Shown here: positions 44,620 through 52,706 of the stretch, piece after piece
Layout: each line of letters starts with the position of its first letter
How positions within the stretch are numbered: the first letter of the stretch is position 1
Assembly (NCBI GenBank): GCA_964418645.1
Contig: CAYQME010000003.1
Span: 32,319 to 96,318 of the forward strand
Reading direction: 5' to 3'
DNA length: 64,000 nt
Origin: JAADHG01 sp964418645
Lineage (GTDB): Bacteria; Bacteroidota; Bacteroidia; Flavobacteriales; Flavobacteriaceae
The notes under the pieces: generated by a model
Told to the model about the DNA's origin: nothing
Databases searched by the model: none
Seen by the model: the letters and a program-made list of their open reading frames with translations, nothing else
Translations under genes and position numbers: made by a program

Positions 44620-44853
44620 TTAAGCTTCCATTTCAGCTCTAGCACTTTCAATAATAGGAATAGCTTTTTCTAATTCGTTTTCATGTACATATACTTCTTG
44701 CTGTCCTTGAATTGAAGAACCAAAACCTGCAAGACGTCCAGATTCAGATTCGTCCTTTATAACGGCAGAAATTCCAATATCTTCAAGTTTTGTAGTAATA
44801 AGCTGTACAATTATAAAATTTCCTGTATATATTTTTATGTAATGCGATTCCAT
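44620..44853 (-). CDS. DUF2007 domain protein
   Basis: A protein of about 77 residues of the DUF2007 (putative signal-transducing) family. The fold is a single ferredoxin-like unit: YIKIYTGNFIIVQLITTKLEDIGISAVIKDE is the family pattern, followed by VYVHENELEKAIPII. ATG 44853 gives MESHYIK; an in-frame start at 44862 adds three residues. Its function is unknown, though proteins of this fold resemble P-II-like regulators. It is convergent with the ABC-F gene, whose stop is 11 bases away. Confidence 0.82.
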   Translation of the reverse strand: MESHYIKIYTGNFIIVQLITTKLEDIGISAVIKDESESGRLAGFGSSIQGQQEVYVHENELEKAIPIIESARAEMEA

Positions 44854-44928
44854 AATAAACAAGTTTAAAGTTGTCTTTTAAAGATACAAAAAAACAATTC
44901 AATTTGTGTAATTTTAGAACGAGAAATT

Positions 44929-46431
44929 ATGTGCCAACGTATTAATTTCATCTTTAAAAGAAATATTAATAGTAAAACTTTATTAGTGAGTAATTTAAAA
45001 CAACAAATATTAGAGCTACAAAGTGTTTCAGCAGCATTAGAGCCTAACGAAAAACAACGGAATTTATATATTCAAGAGGTTAGTAAATATGCAAACACCT
45101 TTATAAACGGCCTTGAAGACGCAAAAGCTTTTTCTAGTGTGGAGCCTACACCAAATGCTATGGCACTGAGTAAAGAAAAGAAATCGCTTAGTGACATTTT
45201 AAAGCTTTATGCTGATGAGGTTGAAGCAAAAGGCATTAAGCCTGCATCTGGTGGTCATATTGGGTATATTCCTGGAGGCGGAATTTACACTTCAGCTATT
45301 GCAGATTATATTGCAGATGTTACCAATGAATATTCAGGAATGCATTTTGCATCTCCTGGAGCAGTAGCAATGGAAAACGAACTTTTAGATTGGATGAAAT
45401 CCATGTTTGGATTTCCTAAAATAGCCATTGGTAATCTTACTTCGGGTGGCTCTATAGCCAATTTAATAGCACTTACTGCTGCTCGTGATAAGCATCAAAT
45501 TAAAAATAATAAGATTGAAAATAGCGTGATATATGTTAGTGATCAAGTGCATCATTGTATTAATAAAGCGTTACGCATTATTGGTTTAGAAGATGTTATT
45601 ATTCGTCATGTTGAATTGGACGATTATTCTAGAATTATTCCTGAAGATCTTAGTGCAAAAACAGAAAATGATAAAGCAGCAGGATTAAATCCTTTTTTGG
45701 TTATAGCTTCTTCTGGTACTACTGATACTGGTGCAATTGATCCTTTACAAACCATTGGTGAGATTGCCATAGACAATAACCTTTGGTATCATATTGATGC
45801 TGCTTATGGCGGATTTTTCATATTAACTGAATCCAAGAAAGATGCGTTTAAAGGCATAGAACTTGCCGATTCTTTGGTAATAGATCCTCACAAAGGATTG
45901 TTTTTGCCTTATGGATTAGGAGCTGTTTTAGTAAAAGATAAAGATTCAGTGTATCATTCGCATCATTATAGAGCTAATTATATGCAAGATGCAATTGGAG
46001 ATAGTATGCCAGTAAATCCAGCCGATGTATCGCCAGAACTTACCAAACATTTTAGAGGTTTACGTTTGTGGTTGCCATTGCAGTTACATGGCATTGAACC
46101 TTTTGTTGCTTGTTTGGAAGAAAAATTATTGCTCATTAGGTATTTCAGAGAGCGCCTTTTAGAGATTGGTTTTAAACTCGGTCCAGAACCTGATTTATCT
46201 GTCAGTTATTTTTGGTATCCATCTAAAAGTATAGATGAAAATGCATTTAACGAAAAACTTATGGAAGAAATTCATAACGATGGCGAAATATTTTTAAGCT
46301 CTACCATTATTAATGACAAGTTCGTCATACGTATGGCTATCTTATCCTTTAGAACTAAATTAGAAACTATTGAAAAAGCCGTATCTATGATTGGTAAGGC
46401 AAGAAAAACAGTTGAAAGTAACCTTACTTGA
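44929..46431 (+). CDS. PLP-dependent decarboxylase (group II)
   Basis: A 500-residue PLP enzyme of the aromatic-L-amino-acid/glutamate decarboxylase group. SGGHIGYIPGGGIYTSAIADY, the aldimine-region GNLTSGGSIANLIALTAAR, the PLP-stacking His in SDQVHHCINKAL, the Asp of YHIDAAYGGF and the PLP lysine in VIDPHKGLFLPYGLGA are all present. The substrate (aromatic amino acid, aspartate or other) cannot be named. A GTG at 44986 would shorten the start by 19 residues. The next genes lie 240 bases on. Confidence 0.88.
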   Translation: MCQRINFIFKRNINSKTLLVSNLKQQILELQSVSAALEPNEKQRNLYIQEVSKYANTFINGLEDAKAFSSVEPTPNAMALSKEKKSLSDILKLYADEVEAKGIKPASGGHIGYIPGGGIYTSAIADYIADVTNEYSGMHFASPGAVAMENELLDWMKSMFGFPKIAIGNLTSGGSIANLIALTAARDKHQIKNNKIENSVIYVSDQVHHCINKALRIIGLEDVIIRHVELDDYSRIIPEDLSAKTENDKAAGLNPFLVIASSGTTDTGAIDPLQTIGEIAIDNNLWYHIDAAYGGFFILTESKKDAFKGIELADSLVIDPHKGLFLPYGLGAVLVKDKDSVYHSHHYRANYMQDAIGDSMPVNPADVSPELTKHFRGLRLWLPLQLHGIEPFVACLEEKLLLIRYFRERLLEIGFKLGPEPDLSVSYFWYPSKSIDENAFNEKLMEEIHNDGEIFLSSTIINDKFVIRMAILSFRTKLETIEKAVSMIGKARKTVESNLT

Positions 46432-46475
46432 TAGATTTTGAATAAAAGATTTTAAATACGATTGAAATTAAAAAT

Positions 46476-46598
46476 AAAAACAGCTAACTTAGTTAACGTT
46501 GTATATAAACAATTAAAACAGTTGATATACTTAAGTTAACGTGAACTAAAAAAAATTAATCTAAATTTCATATTTCAACGCTACTCCAAGCTGTTTTT
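46476..46598. repeat. Distant 10-bp inverted repeat and GTTAACGT direct repeat
   Basis: AAAAACAGCT (46476-46485) and AGCTGTTTTT (46589-46598) are inverted copies 103 bases apart. Between them GTTAACGT occurs at about 46492 and again at about 46535. No gene is seen in 46432-46671. Confidence 0.35.
46581..46598. repeat. 18-bp direct repeat, left copy (partial match to the pheT 3' end)
   Basis: CTACTCCAAGCTGTTTTT differs by one base from CTGCTCCAAGCTGTTTTT at 48339-48356, which is part of the last codons of pheT. The pair brackets the ECF-sigma gene group. Confidence 0.6.
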
Positions 46599-46671
46599 AA
46601 AGTATATTCAAAAAAATATTTACTAGTGTGTAATAATCTCTAACTTTTACCACTAATTAAAAAAACAATTA

Positions 46672-47166
46672 TTGAGTAGCGATTTTTATACATCATCAAT
46701 ATTACCTTATTCCGGAATAATAATTAAGATATGTAGAGCATATACCGATTCGCAAGAAGATTTTGAAGATTATTATCAAGAAGTCTGTTTGCAAATTTGG
46801 AGAAGCCGAGATAGTTTTCGTGGTGACTCTAAATGGTCAACTTGGATCTATAGGTTGTCTTTAAATATTTGTTTGACCTTAATTAAAAAAAAGAAAAAGA
46901 ATACACATTATTCTATTCCTGATTATTCTTTAAAAGACGAGCAAACTGAAGATAGTCATGCTTTTTCAGACGAATCGCTTAATCTGTTGTATGATGCAAT
47001 TAGGCAATTAACCGAAATAGATAGAGCTGTTATTTTGCTTTATCTGGAAGAAAAGCCAAATAAGGAAATAGCAGAAATAATTGGCACCACACCTAACAAT
47101 ATTGGTGTGCGAATAAATAGAATAAAAGAACGATTAAAAAAATTATTAGATGGAAAAGTCAATTGA
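46672..47166 (+). CDS. ECF-type RNA polymerase sigma factor
   Basis: A 164-residue sigma-70 family ECF protein. Region 2 contains DFEDYYQEVCLQIWRSRDSFRG and STWIYRLSLNICLTLIKK; region 4 (about 105-160) contains LTEIDRAVILLYLEEKPNKEIAEIIGTTPNNIGVRINRIKERL. The start is TTG at 46672: an in-frame stop lies shortly upstream and no ATG precedes region 2. It overlaps the next gene by 17 bases, so the two products are probably coupled, and the next gene's product may act as an anti-sigma-like partner. Confidence 0.92.
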   Translation: MSSDFYTSSILPYSGIIIKICRAYTDSQEDFEDYYQEVCLQIWRSRDSFRGDSKWSTWIYRLSLNICLTLIKKKKKNTHYSIPDYSLKDEQTEDSHAFSDESLNLLYDAIRQLTEIDRAVILLYLEEKPNKEIAEIIGTTPNNIGVRINRIKERLKKLLDGKVN

Positions 47167-47794
47167 ATCCATTTGGAAAGAAGGATTTTTAGAAAAGGAT
47201 GCAATGGTAGCACCAAAACTAAATAATCTATATAACCAAAAATCAATACATATTATAGATAAGTTTAAGCGTATGTTTAAAATAAATTTAAATGCACTTG
47301 TTGTATTTTCGTTTGTGGTTTTAATTGTTGCTTATTTTGTAAAAATCCCAGTTATGGGAGTAATGATGTTTATATTATTAAATGTTATAGTTTTTGTTAA
47401 TAAAAAGCTATTTAAAGGATTAAATAAAATTGATAAGAACGTAAGTAGCTATTTATACCTAAAATCTTTTGATGACTGGATGAAAGATCAAATTTTGATT
47501 AATATGAAAATGTCTAGATATATTTATCCTTATATATTTCTTGCAATGATTTTTGGGTTCAGATTTTCAAGCAACTTTCAGGAAACTTTAAGTAGAATAT
47601 TAGGAACTCATGAAATCTATTATATATATGGGATACCTGTATATTGGGTAATTACAATGTTGTTTATTGTGGTATTGTTGGCAATTTTTGGAGGACGACT
47701 TTATAAATGGGATTTGAATTTGGTTTATGGAAGAATATTAAAAAAATTGGAAGAAACTATAACAGATATGGAAGAATTAAGAGCTTCAATTTAA
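47150..47794 (+). CDS. Membrane protein coupled to the ECF sigma factor
   Basis: A 214-residue protein with about four transmembrane segments (two near 47-82, VVFSFVVLIVAYFVKIPVMGVMMFILLNVIVF; two near 125-190, YIYPYIFLAMIFGF and VYWVITMLFIVVLLAIFG). The N-terminus (MEKSIESIWKEGFL) is cytoplasmic. No standard anti-sigma ZAS (HxxxCxxC) is present. Overlap of 17 bases with the sigma gene suggests a role in controlling it, but that is inferred from position only. Confidence 0.75.
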   Translation: MEKSIESIWKEGFLEKDAMVAPKLNNLYNQKSIHIIDKFKRMFKINLNALVVFSFVVLIVAYFVKIPVMGVMMFILLNVIVFVNKKLFKGLNKIDKNVSSYLYLKSFDDWMKDQILINMKMSRYIYPYIFLAMIFGFRFSSNFQETLSRILGTHEIYYIYGIPVYWVITMLFIVVLLAIFGGRLYKWDLNLVYGRILKKLEETITDMEELRASI

Positions 47795-47859
47795 AATAAA
47801 TAAATAGAGAGAGTGTAATAATTTAAATATTATGCCACTAACTAAATAAAACATATATA

Positions 47860-48312
47860 ATGACCATAATTAATACTATAAACTTTTTTGAAAGTTTACT
47901 AAACAAGACAAATAAAAAATCTGAAATAAAAATTTATAAAGATTTTATAACAATTCTATCTAATTTGAAAAATAGAGTATTAACTGACGAACAATATCAA
48001 TCTATTGAAAAAGAGCTTGACAGTTTAAAGTTAAGATCAAACACAAATAACAAGAAGAGATATTTTAGTAAAAAACTTAACGCATTTAAAAGGTATTTGA
48101 ATGATGAATTTTCTCTTATTTCAGAAGGATATTATGCAGCAATTGGAATAGGCATAGGAATGAGTTTAGGAGTTGCTATTGGAGCAAGTTTTGGTAAATC
48201 TACAGGCATTGCACTTGGTATTTCATTCGGTATGATAATCGGATTAGTAATTGGCAGACATAAGGATAATGAAGCCGAAAAACAAGGTCGAGTATTAAAG
48301 ACTAAACTTTAA
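47860..48312 (+). CDS. Small protein with a glycine-zipper membrane hairpin
   Basis: A 150-residue protein. The first 90 residues are soluble, helical and Lys-rich (FESLLNKTNKKSEIKIYKDF; LTDEQYQSIEKELDSLK); the C-terminal 60 contain AAIGIGIGMSLGVAIGASFG and GIALGISFGMIIGLVIGR, two glycine-zipper helices forming a membrane hairpin, as in some toxins and pore-forming or envelope proteins. No family is recognised. It follows the ECF pair by 65 bases and lies inside the same 18-bp direct repeats. Confidence 0.65.
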   Translation: MTIINTINFFESLLNKTNKKSEIKIYKDFITILSNLKNRVLTDEQYQSIEKELDSLKLRSNTNNKKRYFSKKLNAFKRYLNDEFSLISEGYYAAIGIGIGMSLGVAIGASFGKSTGIALGISFGMIIGLVIGRHKDNEAEKQGRVLKTKL

Positions 48313-48327
48313 TAATAACAAATTATT

Positions 48328-50754
48328 TTATCTTAATTCTGCTCCAAGCTGTTTTTCAAAATTATCTTGTAGCTTTTTCATTATTTTATCAATTTGTTTA
48401 TCGGTAAGTGTTTTGTGTTCGTCTTGTAACGTAAAGCTTACCGCATAACTCTTTTTGCCTTTGGGTAAGTTTTTACCTTGATATACATCAAACAAATTCA
48501 CGTTTTTTAAAAGTTTTCTTTCGCTTTGTTTCGCAATGGTGTAAATAGATTCAAAAGTTACATTATCATCCAGCAGCAATGCAAAATCACGACGTACTTT
48601 TGGATATTTTGGAATGTCTTTAAACTTTATAGCATTGTGTTGTGCAACATCTAATACGTGGTCCCAATTAAAATCGGCAAACAATACATCTTGAGAAATC
48701 CCAAAGGCTTTTAGTATTTGTTTTTTAACTATACCAAACTCTACAAGTTTTGTTTTACCAAGACTTAAGCTTAAACCTTCGCTGAACACATCATTTTTAA
48801 CAGGAGTAGTTTTTATACGTGTAATTCCTAAACGATCAAAAATAGAAATCACACTTCCTTTTAGGTAAAAGAAATCACTAGTTTTAGAGCTTGTTGTCCA
48901 ACGCTCCGTGTCTCTATTTCCTGTTACTAATAAAGTTAAATGCTTGTATTCTTCACGAATATCGTTATAAGCATGATAGGTTTTGCCAAATTCAAACAAC
49001 TTTAAGTCGTTTAGTTTTCTATTAATATTATAAGCTACAGCTTCAAGTCCTGAAAACAACATTGATTGTCGCATTGCAGATAGGTCATTACTCAAAGGAT
49101 TTAGCATTAATACATTGTGTTCGTCTTTTAATTGCTCACTTAGAGCAGTGTATTCTGGAGATGTCAACGAGTTAGCCATCATTTCATAAAACCCTTGAGA
49201 TACCAACTGGTTGCCTATAACATTTTGTACTTTATAATCTTCAAATCGAGAAGAATTGGAGATTGAAGCGTTTAACTTTTCAGTTGTTGTTATATTGTTA
49301 TAGCCATACACACGTAATATTTCTTCAATAATATCAGCTTCACGTTGTACATCATTTCTATATGCAGGCACAGTTAATCCCAAGCCAGTTTCGGTAACGT
49401 TATTTATGGTAATTTCAAGCGACATTAATATGCGTTTAATGATTTCGCGAGGAATTTCTTCGCCAATCAATCGTTCAGCGTTTTCAAAACTCATGCGCAC
49501 TTGATAATCTTCAATCTTAACAGGATATTCATCAATAATGTCACTAGTAATTTCGCCACCAGCAATTTTGGTGATTAATAATGCAGCACGTTTTAATGCA
49601 TACTCTGTGATATTCGGATCGATACCTCTTTCAAATCTAAACGACGCATCAGTATTTAAACCATGGCGTTTAGCCGATTTCCGAATGCTTATAGGACTAA
49701 AATAAGCACTTTCTAAAAAGATACTCGTGGTAGTTTCGGAAACTCCTGAATTTATACCACCAAAAACACCAGCAATACACATTGGTTTTTCGGCATCACA
49801 AATCATTAAATCTTCCTCATGTAGTTCGCGTTCAACACCATCTAGTGTTATAAACTTAGTTCCGGTTTTTAGTGTTTTTACTTCTACTTTATTGCCAACA
49901 ATTTTTTCAGCATCAAAGGCATGAAGTGGTTGCCCTAGTTCATGCAATACATAATTGGTAGCATCAACAATATTATTAATAGGTGTTAAGCCAATAGCTT
50001 TTAAACGGTGTTGTAACCAAGCAGGAGAATCTGTCACTTTTAATCCAGAAATAGTAACACCACAATAACGAGGTGCTTTTTCTTTATCTTTTACGTCGAC
50101 ATCAATTTTTAAAGTGCGGTTATCTATATGAAATGCACTTACTGATGGTGTAATAAGCTCAACATTAATATCCTTTTGTAATAATCCAGCCTTTAAATCT
50201 CTAGCAGTACCAAAGTGGCTCATGGCATCAGCTCTATTTGGTGTAAGTCCGATTTCAAAAACCTGATCGTTTTCAATATCAAAAATTTCTGAAGCAAGTG
50301 TGCCAACAGCAATGTCGTTATCCAAAACCATAATGCCATCATGAGAGTTACCAAGACCAAGTTCGTCTTCGGCACAAATCATTCCATGACTTTCTTCGCC
50401 TCGTATTTTACCTTTTTTAATGGTCCACGTTTCACCATCTTCAGCATATAATGTTGTACCAATAGTAGCGACAGGGACTTTTTGTCCGACAGCAACGTTG
50501 GGTGCACCACATACAATTTTTAAAGGGGTATCGGTTCCAATATTTACCGTAGTTACTTTTAATCGATCTGCATTGGGATGTTTTTCACAAGTTAATACTT
50601 CGCCAATAACAACACCTTCTAAACCTCCTTTTACAGATTGGTAAGCATCAATACCTTCAACTTCCAAACCTAAATCCGTAAGTAATTCCCCAGTTCGTTC
50701 AGGACTCCAATCTGTTTTAATGAATTGCTTTAACCAATTGTATGAAATCTTCAT
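48328..50754 (-). CDS. pheT: Phenylalanyl-tRNA synthetase beta subunit
   Basis: PheT, with PheS, charges tRNA-Phe. The 808-residue protein has the N-terminal tRNA-binding (EMAP) domain (about 40-150, VIGEVLTCEKHPNADRLKVTTV), B3/B4 editing (FDAEKIVGN..., FLESAYFSPISIRKSAKRHGLNTDASFRFERGIDP), B5, and the C-terminal FDX-ACB domain (IPKYPKVRRDFALLLDD to the end). Length is normal. A -7 box TATCTTTG lies on the minus strand at 50784-50777. pheS is not adjacent. Its last codons contain the right copy of the 18-bp direct repeat. Confidence 0.97.
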   Translation of the reverse strand: MKISYNWLKQFIKTDWSPERTGELLTDLGLEVEGIDAYQSVKGGLEGVVIGEVLTCEKHPNADRLKVTTVNIGTDTPLKIVCGAPNVAVGQKVPVATIGTTLYAEDGETWTIKKGKIRGEESHGMICAEDELGLGNSHDGIMVLDNDIAVGTLASEIFDIENDQVFEIGLTPNRADAMSHFGTARDLKAGLLQKDINVELITPSVSAFHIDNRTLKIDVDVKDKEKAPRYCGVTISGLKVTDSPAWLQHRLKAIGLTPINNIVDATNYVLHELGQPLHAFDAEKIVGNKVEVKTLKTGTKFITLDGVERELHEEDLMICDAEKPMCIAGVFGGINSGVSETTTSIFLESAYFSPISIRKSAKRHGLNTDASFRFERGIDPNITEYALKRAALLITKIAGGEITSDIIDEYPVKIEDYQVRMSFENAERLIGEEIPREIIKRILMSLEITINNVTETGLGLTVPAYRNDVQREADIIEEILRVYGYNNITTTEKLNASISNSSRFEDYKVQNVIGNQLVSQGFYEMMANSLTSPEYTALSEQLKDEHNVLMLNPLSNDLSAMRQSMLFSGLEAVAYNINRKLNDLKLFEFGKTYHAYNDIREEYKHLTLLVTGNRDTERWTTSSKTSDFFYLKGSVISIFDRLGITRIKTTPVKNDVFSEGLSLSLGKTKLVEFGIVKKQILKAFGISQDVLFADFNWDHVLDVAQHNAIKFKDIPKYPKVRRDFALLLDDNVTFESIYTIAKQSERKLLKNVNLFDVYQGKNLPKGKKSYAVSFTLQDEHKTLTDKQIDKIMKKLQDNFEKQLGAELR
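48339..48356. repeat. 18-bp direct repeat, right copy, in the pheT 3' end
   Basis: CTGCTCCAAGCTGTTTTT within the pheT coding sequence; the partner at 46581-46598 differs by one base. Integration at the end of a conserved gene is a common pattern for genomic islets. Confidence 0.6.
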
Positions 50755-50776
50755 TTGTGCTTATTTGTATCAGGCG

Positions 50777-50784
50777 CAAAGATA
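50777..50784 (-). promoter_or_regulatory. Candidate -7 box of pheT
   Basis: On the minus strand this reads TATCTTTG, fitting TAnnTTTG, 23 bases before the ATG at 50754. The -33 TTG is 25 bases away, longer than usual. Confidence 0.5.
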
Positions 50785-50873
50785 ATAATACTTGCCTGTT
50801 AAAGAAACTCAATTAATTTTTTTATGTAAGTTTTTTATTGTTCCTTCGAAAAATTTAAAACAAGCACTAAATT

Positions 50874-52085
50874 ATGCAAAAATCACTTTTGGTTTTAATT
50901 GCCATTATTCTATGCTCTTGTAACACAAATAAACCTGTTCAAAAACTGAAACTTGGAATTTATAGAGCAACCCTGAATGTTATGGATAATGAAATATTGC
51001 CATTTATTTTTGAGGTGGTATCAAATGATAAGATTAACATTTTTAATGCCGAAGAAGTTATTGAAGATAATAGCATAAGCTATAGAAACGACTCTGTATT
51101 TATTAATTTCCCTGTTTTTGAAGGCTATATTGCAGCTGTTTTTGAAGGTGATAATTTAAAAGGAAGTTACATCAAGGAAAGTTTAGATCGTGTGGTACCT
51201 TTTCACGCAGAATTTAACAATGCAAAAAGGTTTGAAACTAGTACAGAACCAATGATTGATATTTCGGGAAATTGGGAAACTGTCTTTACAGAAGCTGATG
51301 GATCACACTATATTGCCAAGGGTATTTTTAAACAAAAAGGACATGCCCTCACAGGTACCGTAAGAACCACGACAGGAGACTATCGTTATCTTGAAGGCAT
51401 TGTGAATGGTTTTGATGTGAAATTTTCGGTTTTTGATGGTGCCCACGCCTTTTTATTTACGGCGAAAGCGAAAGACAGCACAATGCAAGGTGTTTTTTAT
51501 TCTGGAAACCACTCTAGGGAAACATTTGTTGCAAAGCCAAACGAGGCTTATGAATTACCAAGGGAAGACAGTTTAACATTTTTAAAGGAAGGTTATGATA
51601 CGTTTGCATTTTCTTTCCCTGATGAAAAGGATAATTTAGTTTCGTTGGATGATGCACAGTTTAAAAACAAGGTGATTATAGTACAAATTATGGGTACATG
51701 GTGTCCTAATTGTTTAGACGAAACTAGATACTATAAAACCTTTTACGATGCGAACAAAGATAAAGATATTGCTTTTGTTGCTTTAGCTTTTGAATATGCT
51801 AAAACCAAAGAAAAAGCATTTGCGGGCATACAACGACTTAAAGATAAAGTGAGGTTGGAGTATCCTATTCTACTAGCACAGTTTGGATCTTCAAATAAAG
51901 TAAAAGCACAAGAAAAATTACCGATGCTAAACCACGTGTTATCCTACCCAACGACTATTTTTATTGATAAAAAAGGAAAAGTAAGAAAGATACATACAGG
52001 ATTTAATGGTCCTGCAACTGGTGATAAATATGTGTCTTTTAAGAAAGAATTTAATGAGTTTGTCAACATTTTGTTAAACGAATAA
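50874..52085 (+). CDS. TlpA-family disulfide reductase lipoprotein
   Basis: A 403-residue lipoprotein (lipobox ILCSC, Cys at about 15). A beta-rich N-terminal part (about 25-240; NWETVFTEADGSHYIAKGIFKQKGHALTGTVRTTTGDYRYLEG) precedes a thioredoxin fold (about 250-400) with the redox motif GTWCPNC and the cis-Pro in SYPTTIFIDKKG. It should reduce or isomerise disulfides in the periplasm, for example in cytochrome c maturation or envelope-protein folding; the partner is unknown. It is divergent from pheT. Confidence 0.88.
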   Translation: MQKSLLVLIAIILCSCNTNKPVQKLKLGIYRATLNVMDNEILPFIFEVVSNDKINIFNAEEVIEDNSISYRNDSVFINFPVFEGYIAAVFEGDNLKGSYIKESLDRVVPFHAEFNNAKRFETSTEPMIDISGNWETVFTEADGSHYIAKGIFKQKGHALTGTVRTTTGDYRYLEGIVNGFDVKFSVFDGAHAFLFTAKAKDSTMQGVFYSGNHSRETFVAKPNEAYELPREDSLTFLKEGYDTFAFSFPDEKDNLVSLDDAQFKNKVIIVQIMGTWCPNCLDETRYYKTFYDANKDKDIAFVALAFEYAKTKEKAFAGIQRLKDKVRLEYPILLAQFGSSNKVKAQEKLPMLNHVLSYPTTIFIDKKGKVRKIHTGFNGPATGDKYVSFKKEFNEFVNILLNE

Positions 52086-52097
52086 ATTTTGAAGTTT

Positions 52098-52230
52098 CGC
52101 TTATCGGTCTTGTATAACCGTCAGTTACGGGTTTGAAGTTACTGTTTTTCGGTTAAGCACTGACGCTCGCAATTCCGAGTGGATTTGGACGAAGTCGAAT
52201 CCGCCGTAATTGCGGTTATACATTGTTGCC
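52098..52230. repeat. ~115-bp cruciform element (dispersed family)
   Basis: CGCTTATCG at 52098-52106 is followed by an outer stem TGTATAACCG (52111-52120) pairing with CGGTTATACA (52213-52222). Inside are two further hairpins: CGTCAGT/ACTGACG (52119-52125 and 52159-52165) and GCAATT/AATTGC (52169-52174 and 52208-52213), the latter enclosing GGATT/AATCC. After it comes TTGTTGCC. The same order, inverted, occurs at 32747-32886. The whole of 52086-52357 has no gene. Confidence 0.75.
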
Positions 52231-52357
52231 ACCAGTTATTTTTAAAAATCATTAAATAGTAATTATTTAATAAATGATTAATCCAAGCTATTCTAATTTT
52301 TTAAGAGCTTTTATGACGCTTCTGTTTTTTTGAATTTAATTTTAAGGGATTATACGT

Positions 52358-52657
52358 TTAGTTATTCATAATTTCTAATAGTTCAATCTCGTAAATTATA
52401 ACAGAAAAAGGATCTATTATTCCAAATTTACGTTCTCCGTATGCTAGTTTTTGAGGAACAAAAAACTTATACTTAGAGCCAACAGGCATTAACTGCAAGC
52501 CTTCTTTCAATCCTTTAACTAATATTTTACTTAGTGTAAATTCCGAAGGATTTCCTCTTTTAATCGAGCTATCAAAAACTTTTCCATCAATAGTCGTTCC
52601 TTCGTAATGTACTTTAACTGTAGCATTAGCTGATTTCGGTTTTTCTCCTTTACCCAT
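52358..52657 (-). CDS. FKBP-type peptidyl-prolyl isomerase domain, start unclear
   Basis: A 99-residue FKBP domain: VKVHYEGTTIDGKVFDSSIKRGNPSEFTL is the conserved core, with KEGLQLMPVGSKYKFFVPQKLAYGER following. It would catalyse prolyl isomerisation. The frame stays FKBP-like upstream of the ATG at 52657: codons back to about 52711 read GVKTTDSGLQYVVLK, the normal beginning of the domain, but that stretch has no ATG, GTG or TTG in frame. So the domain starts without a usable codon, or it was fused to the upstream gene and later separated by a frameshift. The last bases of the MORN gene overlap this region. Confidence 0.7.
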   Translation of the reverse strand: MGKGEKPKSANATVKVHYEGTTIDGKVFDSSIKRGNPSEFTLSKILVKGLKEGLQLMPVGSKYKFFVPQKLAYGERKFGIIDPFSVIIYEIELLEIMNN

Positions 52658-52706
52658 TTTTAAAACAACATACTGTAGCCCTGAATCCGTAGTTTTTACT
52701 CCTTTT

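Noticed and set aside
46432..46671. tRNA gene as the integration target of the ECF islet
   Set aside because: No cloverleaf could be drawn; the match is to the pheT coding end instead.
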